From contig DATFYM010000105.1 of NCBI GenBank assembly GCA_035315065.1, positions 15,335 through 79,334 on the forward strand: a stretch of 64,000 bases of DNA. Direction: 5' to 3'. The translations under genes and the position numbers were made by a program. The stretch comes from DATFYM01 sp035315065. Its GTDB lineage: Bacteria; Acidobacteriota; Terriglobia; UBA7540. Below the pieces are notes generated by a model. That model saw only the letters and a program-made list of their open reading frames with translations. It was not told where the DNA came from and made no database searches. Of the stretch, positions 22,954 to 31,553 are shown in pieces (position 1 is the stretch's first letter; every line of letters starts with the position of its first letter).

Positions 22954-25421
22954 TATTCATAGCGCAGCGCCACCATGGGATCGACCTTGGTCGCCCGCCG
23001 GGCCGGGATATAGCTCGCCAACAGAGCGACACCTGCCAGCAGCAGACCGACGCCGGCAAACGTGACGGGGTCGGCCGCGCTCACGCCGAAGAGCAGCGAT
23101 TCCATGGTCCGGGTCAGAGCGAATGCGCCCGCCAGGCCAACGACGACGCCGGCCGCGATGGTCCAGGAGCCGTGGCCGAGGACCAACCGCAGTACGTCCC
23201 CAGGCACGGCCCCGAGCGCCATGCGCAGTCCGATTTCGCGCGTGCGCCGCTCCACCCAGTAGGCCATCACGCCGTAGATTCCGACGCTGGCCAGCAAGAG
23301 CGCCGCACCGGCAAAAACGCCCACCAACACCAGATTGAAGCGCCGCGTCGCCAGCGACGCCGAGAACACGTCTTGGAAGGTACGGAACTGCGGCGCCACG
23401 TCTGGATCGACCTCGTGCATCACATTGCGGGTGGCCGCCAGCACCGTGGCTGGCGGGATTGCGGCTCGCATCACCACAGTAAAATCCCTGCCCCCGATTG
23501 GCCTTTGCCGATAATTGACGTACACCGTGGGCTTCGCCGCCTTCTCGAGGCTCAGAGCGCGGATGTCGCCCACAATCCCGACGATGGCGAGCAGCCGCAT
23601 ATCGCCGTCCATATTGCCGAACTCAATCGTTTTGCCGATCGGATCCTGGTTTGGCCAAGTTTCCTGGGCCAGCGATTGGCTGATGACCGCCACATGGGGT
23701 GCATCTGCCGTGTCGCGGTCACTGAACAGCCGGCCGTGAAGCAAGGGGATCCCGAGCGCTTTGAAGTAATCCTCGCTCGCCGCCACGTAATCAGCGTAGC
23801 CCGTGGGCACGGTGTGAACGAGGCGCTCCCAATCCTCGGGTTTGGTGAAATCCGACTGCCGATTCAAGATCAAAAACGCGCCGTCAGGGTCGAATCCGGA
23901 GGCCAGTGGCAGTCGTGTCGCTCCGCCAACCTCCTCAATGCCTGGCACTCCCCTGAGACGCTCGAACACATTGTTGACCACCCTCGCAGGCCGGGCGTCG
24001 TCCATCTTGTTTGCGGGGGTAGGTAACTCGAATTCCATGGTGACGATGTTTTCGGTGCGGAATCCCGGGTCCAAGGAGAGCACGCGCAGCAAGCTCCGAC
24101 CGAGCAACCCGGCGCCAGCCAGCAGCACCAGCGTGATCGCAAGCTGCCCGGCCACCAGGAATCGACCCACCCGTTGGCTGCGTACCGAACCGGCTTGGCC
24201 GCGGCTGCCCTCGACCAACGCCCCTTGCGGATCGTGCGCCGTGGCGCGCAATGCCGTGAGGACACCGAGACCCATGGCCACCAGAATCGAGACGCTCAGG
24301 GCGAAAAGGAGCACAGGTACGTTGATGGAAACCTCTCCCACCCGTGGCAGGTGGGGTGGAGCAAGCGCCACCAACACACTCACGCCCCACTGCGCCGCGA
24401 GCACTCCCAGCGTGCCGCCGGCGAGCGCCAGCAGCAAGGATTCAGCCAGGAACTGGCGCACCAATCGGCCACGGCCGGCGCCGAGCGCCACGCGGACCGC
24501 CAGTTCACGCTCCCGCGCCGCGGCCCGCGCCAGCAAAAGGTTGGCGACGTTGGCGCAGCCAACCAGAAGCAGAAACCCCACCGCCCCCAGCAGGATCAGC
24601 AGCGTCTGGCGCACGTTGCCGGTGAGCGAGTCGCGAAGCGGCACCACGCTTGCATCCGTCATGTCGATGTCGGGCTTGTATTGCTGGCTCAGATGATGGG
24701 CTATCGTCGAGAGATCCTGCCGGGCCTGTTCCAGGGTTACCCCTTCCCGAAGCCGCCCTACCGGCGCGCGCCAATTGTGAGCCGTTCGGCTTGGCCCATC
24801 GCCAAAGAATTCCGCTGGGACCCACAGGTCACTGTCGGCCGGAAAGCTAAAGCCTGGCGGCATAACACCAACCACCGAGAACACCTGGTCCCCACCCCAC
24901 AGTTCCGTCTTGAGCTTGAGCGGCGCAAGGTCCGTGGCTCCGCCCAGATGCCGGCGCCAATAGCCGTAGCTTGCGATCGCAGCCGGAGTGCCGCCCTCGC
25001 GCGTTTCGTCGGCTGAAAACTCGCGGCCGACGAAAGGCGCCACGCCCATCACCTTGAAAAAATCTCGCGAAACAACCGTCACGTCCACCCGCGCCGGCCC
25101 GGAACCGCTCGAGACGGTGATGACGTTGCCGCCGTTACACTCCGCCATGCCGGCGAACGTATGATTCGCAACGCGCAGGTCGTGGAAGTTCGGGCCAGCG
25201 AAGCTCATCAGGTGCCCGTCAGCGGCTACCTCCGACACGCTGACGATCTGGTCCGGCTTGGGGTAGGGCAGGGGGCGCAACAGCACGCCGTAGACCGCGC
25301 TGAAAATGGCGGTGTTGGCGCCAATGGCCAGCCCCAGCGTCAGAATCATGACGAAACTCACGCCGGGATTCCTGGCGAACGTGCGCAGGGCGTACCTTAG
25401 ATCGTGCAGAAAGGTTGCCAT
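22953..25421 (-). CDS. ADOP-type ABC transporter permease (MacB/FtsX-like)
   Basis: 822 residues from ATG 25421, which has GGAGGAATTA directly upstream (the frame is open to 25433). The N-terminal DLRYALRTFARNPGVSF and VMILTLGLAIGANTAIFS open the first MacB_PCD domain; an FtsX domain follows (VGFLLLVGCANVANLLLARA), then a second periplasmic domain and FtsX, ending in RRTREIGLRMALGA and ATKVDPMVALRYE. These Acidobacteria-typical permeases are duplicated MacB-like proteins of unknown substrate. No ATPase gene is adjacent. A remnant of a second one lies just upstream at 25532. Confidence 0.93.
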   Translation of the reverse strand: MATFLHDLRYALRTFARNPGVSFVMILTLGLAIGANTAIFSAVYGVLLRPLPYPKPDQIVSVSEVAADGHLMSFAGPNFHDLRVANHTFAGMAECNGGNVITVSSGSGPARVDVTVVSRDFFKVMGVAPFVGREFSADETREGGTPAAIASYGYWRRHLGGATDLAPLKLKTELWGGDQVFSVVGVMPPGFSFPADSDLWVPAEFFGDGPSRTAHNWRAPVGRLREGVTLEQARQDLSTIAHHLSQQYKPDIDMTDASVVPLRDSLTGNVRQTLLILLGAVGFLLLVGCANVANLLLARAAARERELAVRVALGAGRGRLVRQFLAESLLLALAGGTLGVLAAQWGVSVLVALAPPHLPRVGEVSINVPVLLFALSVSILVAMGLGVLTALRATAHDPQGALVEGSRGQAGSVRSQRVGRFLVAGQLAITLVLLAGAGLLGRSLLRVLSLDPGFRTENIVTMEFELPTPANKMDDARPARVVNNVFERLRGVPGIEEVGGATRLPLASGFDPDGAFLILNRQSDFTKPEDWERLVHTVPTGYADYVAASEDYFKALGIPLLHGRLFSDRDTADAPHVAVISQSLAQETWPNQDPIGKTIEFGNMDGDMRLLAIVGIVGDIRALSLEKAAKPTVYVNYRQRPIGGRDFTVVMRAAIPPATVLAATRNVMHEVDPDVAPQFRTFQDVFSASLATRRFNLVLVGVFAGAALLLASVGIYGVMAYWVERRTREIGLRMALGAVPGDVLRLVLGHGSWTIAAGVVVGLAGAFALTRTMESLLFGVSAADPVTFAGVGLLLAGVALLASYIPARRATKVDPMVALRYE

Positions 25422-25432
25422 TAATTCCTCCA

Positions 25433-25525
25433 TTGAGCGATCGGGTGATCGGGTGATTGAGCGATTGAAAAAAAAGGTCCTCTCCGACTTTCAATCACCT
25501 AATCACTCAATCGCGCAATCACCCA
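25433..25525. repeat. 8-nt repeat (GGGTGATC) with inverted partner
   Basis: GAGCGATC, GGGTGATC, GGGTGATT, GAGCGATT at 25433-25470 and their reverse complements (ATCACCTA, ATCACTCA, ATCGCGCA, ATCACCCA) at 25490-25525. The unit is 8 nt here instead of 7. It lies between the intact permease and the chimeric gene. Confidence 0.75.
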
Positions 25526-25531
25526 GTGCTC

Positions 25532-25984
25532 TCATTCGTACCTCAACGCCACCACCGGATCCACTCGAATCGGACCGCGCCGGTGGCTGTCGCGGGCGCG
25601 AAACGACTCCGTGGACGCCTTCTCGAAGCTGCCCTGCTTGTACACGAAGGTGTAGCGGTACTCACCGGGCGAAGGGAGCATGAACCGGATGCGGTAGACG
25701 CTGCCGTCCTCGGCGTCGCAGAAGCCCTCCACCTGCCACCTGTGGTTTCCGTCCGTGCGCTCGAACCACCCGGCGAGCGCCGCGCCGGTGAAGGGGTTTG
25801 ATACGTCCGGGGCAGCCACCCGGGCCGTGATCTCGACGAGATCGTAGGCGTCCACCACGTCCGCTGACTGCGCGAAAGTGATCTCTCGTGGCGCGGCTGC
25901 CGCTATGGAAGGCGCGGTCATCGCGACACATACGGCCGCGATCAGGCCTAATGCTGTAGAGATGAAGGAATTGTGGCGAGGCAT
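25532..25984 (-). pseudogene. chimeric remnant: DUF5060 N-terminus joined to ADOP permease C-terminus
   Basis: From ATG 25984 the product is 150 residues: a signal peptide (STALGLIAAVCVAMTAPSIAAA), then a DUF5060 beta-sandwich (FAQSADVVDAYDLVEITARV, NPFTGAALAGWFERTDG, FCDAEDGSVYRIRFMLPSPG) up to RRGPIRVDP, and then VVALRYE and stop. DUF5060 normally continues into a glycosidase-like catalytic domain. VDPxVALRYE is instead the end of ADOP permeases, seen intact at the end of the gene at 22953. The join lies in the shared Val-Asp-Pro codons, as expected from a deletion at short homology. Probably not functional as an enzyme. Confidence 0.8.
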
Positions 25985-26273
25985 GGGGTCACCATTATAT
26001 GAGACGCCCTGCTGCAAAACAACAAAAGTAAACGGCGGAGGGGAGAAGAAGCTGCGAATTGCAGAGGACCCTGATTGCCGCTGCCGCCGCTGCCCCACCC
26101 CCTTCGACATTCCTGCTTCGGCGGAATCTCTCTCCTGACTTTGCTCTTGACCATGAAAGAGCGCCGCCCACGGTTGGAGACCCGACCCCGGCGCCAGCCC
26201 CAATTCAGCAATCGTCGTACCGTCACTCAAACCCATGATTCTAAAAAAGCCTAAGTAAGCCTAAGTGTCAGAT

Positions 26274-27413
26274 TCAGCAGCTTCTTCGAGGGCCCCTATG
26301 TGGCGAGGCTGAAGCCCCGCGGTTCCGCCCAGCAAGTAGAGCGATAGAGCACTCGGCGTAATCGAGAACCCGACAGAAATCCTTCCCGTATCCCCGGTCG
26401 AGCGGGGGATCATCGAGGGACGGGCGCAATGCCTCGCCATCCGGCTCCGTGGCGGCAAGGTCAGGCGGCTCGGGCCGCGCGGGCCGCTCTGGTTCATCCC
26501 GTTTTCGCCGGAAAAGACCCAACAGCTTTTGCAACCATCCCGCTTTCGGGCTCACTTTCGTGTCCACTTTCGACCTGGCCGGTGCGGTCGGCCTTCGACC
26601 AGCCGAAGGCGGTGGGGGCGCCGCCGCTACAGGGACCTTCCGCCGGCTCGCCGTGGCGGACCTCTGACGAGGGCTGCGGGGAAGGGGATTCTGCCCATGG
26701 CGGCCCTCGCGATAGCGTACGGGGCGGAGCCAGATCATCACCTCGGGCCGCCACGCGGTCACCGGCGGGGCTGCGACACGCTCATTGATCGCCTGTTGCA
26801 ATTCCTTGAACGACTTGGGCACCGGGCGCGCTCCCGTCATGAGCACCGGCATCTTGCTCAGCACCCAGGCTGACCTCCACATCGCTTGCTGTTCTTGATA
26901 GATGCTCGACCCCTTTCCCGGCGTGAGGGTCAGGGCCACGCGTGCCAAACTCTGCCCCTCCCCTGCCCGCCGTCTCTGGTAGCCGACGGTCACGCTCACG
27001 AGCGTCCGCCCGCTTCTATCGCGAATCTGCAATCGAAAGAACGGGAGGGCTGTCGTATGATAATTCGCTGAATCCATTGAAGATCTCTGTTTCCTTCCGA
27101 TTCTATCCTTCTTCTCCGCCCAGCACCAGATGCGGCGCGCCAACTCGTCCGCCTCGCGCTTCTGCTGCTGGGTGACGGGGGGTAGGAACTTCAGCACGTG
27201 GGACCGAATGAAGTCGAACCGCTTTACGCCCGTCTCCCTGCCTGCTTGGACGAGGTTCTCGCGGAAGTTGGGCGAGTAGCGGCCGTGCTTGAGAGCGTTC
27301 AAGCGGCTGCGGCATTTGCCCTCCGCGGTGCGTGGTCCGGTGCCCTTGCGGGCGTTGGCCCGGCAGGCGGCCAGCAAAGCCGGGGTCTTGGTCTTGGGTC
27401 GGCAGAGTGGCAT
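26274..27413 (-). CDS. conserved hypothetical protein (AACRANARKGTGPRT family)
   Basis: 379 residues from ATG 27413. The N-terminus AACRANARKGTGPRTAEG followed by SRLNALKHGRYS is the hallmark of a basic family found in many copies in Acidobacteria and Planctomycetes genomes, of unknown function. The middle part is variable and the C-terminal 130 residues are Pro/Arg-rich and may be disordered or partly non-native. It is flanked on both sides by repeat-rich intergenic DNA and is close to the RAYT and DGR genes, which fits an accessory region. Confidence 0.65.
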   Translation of the reverse strand: MPLCRPKTKTPALLAACRANARKGTGPRTAEGKCRSRLNALKHGRYSPNFRENLVQAGRETGVKRFDFIRSHVLKFLPPVTQQQKREADELARRIWCWAEKKDRIGRKQRSSMDSANYHTTALPFFRLQIRDRSGRTLVSVTVGYQRRRAGEGQSLARVALTLTPGKGSSIYQEQQAMWRSAWVLSKMPVLMTGARPVPKSFKELQQAINERVAAPPVTAWRPEVMIWLRPVRYREGRHGQNPLPRSPRQRSATASRRKVPVAAAPPPPSAGRRPTAPARSKVDTKVSPKAGWLQKLLGLFRRKRDEPERPARPEPPDLAATEPDGEALRPSLDDPPLDRGYGKDFCRVLDYAECSIALLAGRNRGASASPHRGPRRSC

Positions 27414-27423
27414 GGTTACGTTC

Positions 27424-27500
27424 CAGTCGGCAGTCAGCAGTCAGCAGTATGCAGTCTGGCCGGTGCTCCGCACCTGCTACCGACTGCTGACCGCTCACTG
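27424..27500. repeat. AGTCAGC heptamer repeat with inverted partner
   Basis: CAGTCAG, CAGTCAG, CAGTATG, CAGTCTG at 27424-27457 and inverted units (CGACTGCTGACCGCT) at 27478-27496, directly upstream of the hypothetical gene's start. The remainder to 27639 shows nothing recognisable. Confidence 0.65.
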
Positions 27501-27639
27501 TGGCTCTTCCCTCAGAGCCGCCGTTTCTCGTCAATTTTCTAAGTCCCTCACGGATATCTACCCACAAGTAAGCCTCTTTCTAAGTATCTCGCAAGCTAGA
27601 TCTCTTGTCAAGGAAAATAGTTTGGGTTTTTTCTTTTCA

Positions 27640-27773
27640 GCCCCGAAGGGGCGTAAGACAGTAGCCCAGGGCGCCAGCCCTGGGACAAGATGCCCCAAAA
27701 ACACAAAACAATAATTTGCCGGCCTTCCCCCAGGGCTGGCGCCCTGGGCTACTCTCTTACGCCCCTTCGGGGC
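27640..27773. repeat. 45-bp inverted repeat next to IS200-like transposase (REP pair)
   Basis: Arms at 27640-27684 and about 27728-27773 match with about one mismatch; each arm contains GCCCCGAAGGGGC and CCCAGGGCGCCAGCCCTGGG palindromes. Paired inverted REPs beside a tyrosine transposase are the REPIN arrangement, and the transposase gene ends 36 nt away. Confidence 0.85.
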
Positions 27774-27809
27774 TCAGGCTTCCGGGGTCGCCGATTAGCC
27801 CCCCGGGGG

Positions 27810-28259
27810 CTACACCCAGATGTAGCGCTCGTCGTATGGAATCCCGTGCTTCTTGAGGAGGGTCAGCAACTCCTCTTGGAATGTAAACCCTCGATGATGC
27901 TCTTCCTGTCCGGCGATGTATTTGATGACCGAGGCCGCGTTCGACTGGCTGACGCTGAACGCCCCATAGCCCGCCTGCCACGCGAATTTGGAACGCCCCT
28001 TGGTTTCGTGTACCCACTTTGATGAGTTGGCTTTCACCACTCGCAGGGCGTCCGCAATCGCGAGCGTCGGAGGAAGGTTCACCAGCAGATGAACGTGGTC
28101 GGCGGTTCCTCCGACCGTCAACGCCTTGCCGTTCAGTTCGCGTACGATCCCTCCCATAAAGGCGAGCAAATCGGGCCTGAGCTCGGAACTGATGAGAGGA
28201 AATCGATCCTTGGTGCTGAAGATCACATGCGTCAGGAGGTTGCTGAAGGTTTGCGCCAT
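27810..28259 (-). CDS. IS200/IS605-like tyrosine transposase (RAYT type)
   Basis: 149 residues, full length for TnpA of IS200 type. It has HVIFSTKDRFPLI, the HUH motif in TADHVHLLVNLP, and a C-terminal helix with the nucleophile Tyr near SVIKYIAGQEEHHR. Enzymes of this group cut and join single-stranded DNA at hairpins. The pair of inverted REP hairpins at 27640-27773 is the likely cognate substrate. It lies 150 nt downstream of the retroelement repeat, so its insertion may have affected the DGR's 3' end. Confidence 0.9.
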   Translation of the reverse strand: MAQTFSNLLTHVIFSTKDRFPLISSELRPDLLAFMGGIVRELNGKALTVGGTADHVHLLVNLPPTLAIADALRVVKANSSKWVHETKGRSKFAWQAGYGAFSVSQSNAASVIKYIAGQEEHHRGFTFQEELLTLLKKHGIPYDERYIWV

Positions 28260-28362
28260 GCTCTCACGGTCCTGTTTCCCGGTGGCTTAGAGCGTGTGAA
28301 AAAAATGCGTCAGCCCTGGCTCGCCGTCAGATGGCTTCCTCATCACGACTTCCACAGCTTAA

Positions 28363-28545
28363 AGAATTTTCGACAAACGGCAAAGAAAGAGAAAAGGGAA
28401 AAGAAAAAAGAATCAAGGAAACACTTCCCGGACGCAACGAAACCCGAAGTTGACGTTCCTGACGTCAGGACCGTACCTGTTGCGGAAGGCGGAGCGCAGG
28501 ACCCTGGGACTGAGGTTCCAAGCCCCCCGCGCAACCCCCGCAGCT
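28363..28545 (-). repeat. second copy of the DGR variable region, at template position (not a normal template)
   Basis: Over 28422-28545 it aligns with the target-gene variable repeat at 30051-30175 with 20 mismatches and one indel in a C run; similarity continues to about 28363 through a T-rich flank. In the target frame it encodes RGAWNLSPRVLRSAF and ends in GFRCVREVFP plus stop, the proper C-terminus of an FGE-type domain, but no FGE body precedes it. All mismatches are in codon positions 1 or 2. A true template would have A at every mismatch; this copy has A at only about 7 of 20. It overlaps the 3' end of the RT frame. Confidence 0.85.
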
Positions 28546-29610
28546 ATGACCGCGTGCCCTTCGAAACGCGAATTGCTCCAGGAGTTGTTCACGCAGCCGC
28601 CAGGTATCACCGTGGGCTGCGTGGGCAATCCACGCTTGAACTCTTGAATCGATTTCATCCCAATTCATCACGCCTTGAGCGTATTGCTCCTGCAGGAAGC
28701 GCAGGCGGCGACGAAATCGCGCCACGTTTTCACGCACCAGGCGGCTATGGTCAGGGAAGACTCGCCAGCCCAGAAACGTCACTCCTTCGGCGGTACGGTA
28801 GATGCGGCTTTTTCGCGGGTGGATGGCTAGACGAAGCCGGTACAGGTCTTCCTCGATCCGGCCGCGCATCTCGTGCAACCGCTCTTTGCTGTCACTGAAC
28901 AACAGAAAGTCGTCCACGTAGCGAACATACACATCCGGCCGCAGACTGCGGCTGATCATCTGGTCCAAGGGATTCAGGTATAGGTTGGCGAAGAACTGAG
29001 AGGTTTGATTCCCCAACGGGAGGCCGCGGCGCCGTTCGTATGGCGCAAAGAGATCGTCACCCGGATAGTACCAGTTCGCCTCCTCCTGGGGATTCGAAGC
29101 GTCGATGATCCGGGCGGCCAGATCGAGCGTGGGACGGCACTTCCCGGCCCGGGCCAGCAACCCTTTCAGGATTTCGTGGTCGATGGAGGGAAAATACTTT
29201 CGCACGTCGCACTTGAGAACGAATCGATGGCGCGCTGCACCCCATCGAGCGCGGGCCAGGGCGCGGTGTGTCCCAAACCCTTTCCGGCAAGCGAAGGAAT
29301 CCTTGGAAAAGCGCTTTTCAAAGACCGGCTCCACGACCTGGGTTAGAGCGTGGTGGACAACGCGATCGCGGAAGGGGGCGGCCGAAATCAATCTCGGCTT
29401 TGGCTCCCTCACTTGGAAGCTTCGGTAGGGTCCCGGCTCGTACGAACCGTCTTTGAGCTCGCGTTGCAATCGGAACAACTCCCATTCCAGGTTGAGAAGA
29501 AATGTGGCCACATCAGCGCGCGTGCGCTTGCCCGCTGCCGCGCCCTGCGCGGCGGTGAGCAGATTAAGAAACGAAGTCAAATGCGCCCAGAGCTTCCCGA
29601 CGCGTTTCAT
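28465..29610 (-). CDS. DGR-type reverse transcriptase
   Basis: 381 residues from ATG 29610 (MKRVGKLW), which overlaps the Avd stop (ATGA). The family N-terminus (KLWAHLTSFLNLLTA), PRLISAAPFRDRVVHHAL, KCDVRKYFPSIDH, the DGR-specific motif GLPLGNQTSQFFANLYLNPLD (GNQTSQ in place of the retroviral QGxxxSP) and the catalytic YVRYVDDF are present. Group-II-like DGR RTs copy a template RNA with adenine-specific errors and help replace the variable repeat. The last about 26 residues (SCGGCAGG onward) are read through the second repeat copy in another frame and are not family sequence. Catalytic residues appear intact. Confidence 0.95.
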   Translation of the reverse strand: MKRVGKLWAHLTSFLNLLTAAQGAAAGKRTRADVATFLLNLEWELFRLQRELKDGSYEPGPYRSFQVREPKPRLISAAPFRDRVVHHALTQVVEPVFEKRFSKDSFACRKGFGTHRALARARWGAARHRFVLKCDVRKYFPSIDHEILKGLLARAGKCRPTLDLAARIIDASNPQEEANWYYPGDDLFAPYERRRGLPLGNQTSQFFANLYLNPLDQMISRSLRPDVYVRYVDDFLLFSDSKERLHEMRGRIEEDLYRLRLAIHPRKSRIYRTAEGVTFLGWRVFPDHSRLVRENVARFRRRLRFLQEQYAQGVMNWDEIDSRVQAWIAHAAHGDTWRLREQLLEQFAFRRARGHSCGGCAGGLEPQSQGPALRLPQQVRS

Positions 29611-29981
29611 AACCGTTTTACCGCTGTTGCTCGGCGCCATCCCCCGACCATGCGTCCGATTTCGTCCAGCCGTTCCAGCGCAAAACCGTAGCCGTCCATC
29701 GACAACAACCGCAGGTCCTTGGCAAGGCGCAACAGGTAGCGTAGCCCGTTAACCTTCTGGCTGGCCTGCTCAAGCAGCGTTCCCTTGTCCACCGTGTACG
29801 CTGCGGCCACCAGGATCAGAAGCAGATCCAGGCCATAACTCACCACTCGGTCTCCGAGGCTGAACCGGTACGAGTGCGGAAACTTCTCTGCCTTCGGCAG
29901 CAGCCAGAGCACCAAATCATACGTCTTTCCTACGACTATCGCGGGTTCGTTCCCAGAGGGTTTCCCCGACAAGATTTTCAC
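29607..29981 (-). CDS. avd: DGR accessory variability determinant (Avd), four-helix bundle
   Basis: About 124 residues from GTG 29981 (the frame is open to TTG 30017, inside the variable-repeat flank). TYDLVLWLLPKAEKFP, FSLGDRVVSYGLDLL and LRYLLRLAKDLRLLS.. followed by GFALERLDEIGRMVGGW are the standard Avd helices. Avd forms a basic pentamer that binds the template RNA and RT and is needed for mutagenic homing. Its stop overlaps the RT start by 4 nt, so the two are made together. It starts about 60 nt after the end of the target variable repeat, the common target-avd-RT order. Confidence 0.92.
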   Translation of the reverse strand: MKILSGKPSGNEPAIVVGKTYDLVLWLLPKAEKFPHSYRFSLGDRVVSYGLDLLLILVAAAYTVDKGTLLEQASQKVNGLRYLLRLAKDLRLLSMDGYGFALERLDEIGRMVGGWRRATAVKRL

Positions 29982-29995
29982 TACTCCACGGCGAA

Positions 29996-30175
29996 AAAAT
30001 TTTCGACAAAAAGCCAAAAGAAAAGAGAACAGGAAAAAGAATCAAGAGAACACTTCCCGGACGCAACGAAACCCGATGTAGTCGATCTAGAGGTCAGGAG
30101 CGTACCTGTCGCGGTAGGCGGCGCGCAGGTACCTGGGAACGTTGCCCCAAGCCCCCCCGCGCAACACCCGCAGCT
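29996..30175 (-). repeat. DGR variable repeat (VR) at the 3' end of the target gene
   Basis: It covers the last part of the FGE/C-type-lectin domain. About 15 codons differ from the second copy, only in their first two bases, while third bases and the intervening codons are identical. A 26-nt block (30051-30076) at the downstream end is identical in both copies and is the candidate initiation-of-mutagenic-homing site. The VR contains an in-frame TAG (30087-30089) before the conserved GFRCVR end, which the other copy reads through (AGG). Confidence 0.88.
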
Positions 30176-31553
30176 CACCTGATTCCGGGCCTTCCGGGCC
30201 CTTCGGATTCCGGCTGGGCGATTTCCCATAGTAATCCTCCCCGTACGAGTCCGCCACCCATTCCCACACATTCCCTGCCAAGTCATCGATCCCTTCCGGC
30301 GTCGCTCCCCTCGGGTACAACCCTACCGGCGTCGCATGGCGCACCTTCCCCGCGTCATAATTCCCTCGCTCGGTGTCCGGTTCCTCGTTCCCCCAAGGGT
30401 ACTTCCTTCCGTCCCTGCCTCGTGCCGCGCGCTCCCACTCTGCCTCGGTGGGCAGTCGTACTCCTTTCCACGAGCAATAAGCCACAGCCTCATACCAGCT
30501 CACATTCACCACGGGCCGGTTGGGATGTTGCAGTTGCTCGTCCCACTGGTCAGGCTGCTTGGTGCGGCCGAAACCTCCAGCTCTCCACCAGCGTTCGTTG
30601 CTGTAACTTTCGTCCTCCACAAACTTCCGGTATTCTGCCACCGTCACGGCGTATCGCCCGATCTGGTAAGCGTCCAGGTGCACCTCGTGCGCTGGTGATT
30701 CATGCTCAGATGCATTGAAGTCGTAATTAGGTTGGGAAGGGTCTTGCTTCTGACTTCCCATCAAGAACTTGCCGGCGGGGATGTTGATCCAATTGTCCTG
30801 ATGCAGGCGGGGGTCGCCCGCCTGGCCCAGCGCCTCCGCAGCTTCGAGGCGGACGTTGAAGTCGACGGAGCGAGACTTCTCCCGATCGAAGATGCCGAGC
30901 ACCGATTGCACCATCGTCTCATAGCGCGGGTCGGCAGGTTTATACCCGAGAGGGTTCAGATCGCGCACCATCGCCCCCACCAGGCCCACACACTTCGCGC
31001 GCTCGGCCAGCGGCGCCTGCTCGCCAAGTCGCGCCAACAGCACCGAGACCAAGCCGTCCACTTTGGGCTTGCCCTGTTCTGCCAGGACGCCGGCCAGTAG
31101 CAGCACCACCTCGCGCCATTCCTGGCGGTAGATCTTGTTTCCAGTGAGCAGAAGGTCGTATTGATCGCGCTCTCCCAGGCCGGAAATGGCCTTGGCTGCC
31201 AGGTACTCCTGAAACGTCAGATGCCAGAAGCGGATTTCGCTGCCCCGGCTCACGATGATGCCGCTATCTACCTCTTCCTGGGCGATGAAGTCCTGGGCCT
31301 GGCGAAGGCGCTCCGTCTCGCTCTCGGCGGGAAACTGGGGCGCCAGCTTATCCGCCGCATCGCCCCGGGAGATCTGGACCAAGCGACCCTCGGGCTGGTC
31401 CTGCATCCCAAGCGCCAGTTGTTCGAGCAGTGCCAGGCAGCGATCGGCCGGCGCCCGTCCCCGCCGCTTCTCCCGGGCTCGCGCCAACCAGGTCAGGATG
31501 GACTGGTAGAGTTCCGCTCGTTGCTCGGGCAGCCGACGCTCGTTCCAGTGGAC
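30087..31553 (-). CDS. DGR target protein, C-terminal part: STAND helical region plus FGE-sulfatase/C-type-lectin domain
   Basis: This is the continuation of the gene at 31493-33262 after a one-base frameshift near 31555; the frame is open back to 31685 but native sequence begins at VHWNERRLPEQ. The first half is the helical part of a NACHT protein (IRFWHLTFQEYLAAKAI, ALLEQLALGM). From about 30790 an FGE-sulfatase domain starts (NIPAGKFLMGS, HEVHLDAYQIGRYAVT, PVVNVSWYEAVAYCSWKG, VRLPTEAEWERAARG, DDLAGNVWEWVADSYG, RVLRGGAWGNVP). In DGRs this fold displays variable residues at a binding face. It ends early at TAG in the VR, lacking the last about 15 residues including GFRCVR. Confidence 0.85.
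   Translation of the reverse strand, partial: VHWNERRLPEQRAELYQSILTWLARAREKRRGRAPADRCLALLEQLALGMQDQPEGRLVQISRGDAADKLAPQFPAESETERLRQAQDFIAQEEVDSGIIVSRGSEIRFWHLTFQEYLAAKAISGLGERDQYDLLLTGNKIYRQEWREVVLLLAGVLAEQGKPKVDGLVSVLLARLGEQAPLAERAKCVGLVGAMVRDLNPLGYKPADPRYETMVQSVLGIFDREKSRSVDFNVRLEAAEALGQAGDPRLHQDNWINIPAGKFLMGSQKQDPSQPNYDFNASEHESPAHEVHLDAYQIGRYAVTVAEYRKFVEDESYSNERWWRAGGFGRTKQPDQWDEQLQHPNRPVVNVSWYEAVAYCSWKGVRLPTEAEWERAARGRDGRKYPWGNEEPDTERGNYDAGKVRHATPVGLYPRGATPEGIDDLAGNVWEWVADSYGEDYYGKSPSRNPKGPEGPESGELRVLRGGAWGNVPRYLRAAYRDRYAPDL

Noticed and set aside
28363..28545. Reading the repeat after the RT as the normal DGR template
   Set aside because: Mismatches to the target copy have A in this copy at only about 7 of 20 sites, and several have A in neither copy, so adenine mutagenesis from this sequence cannot explain the target repeat.
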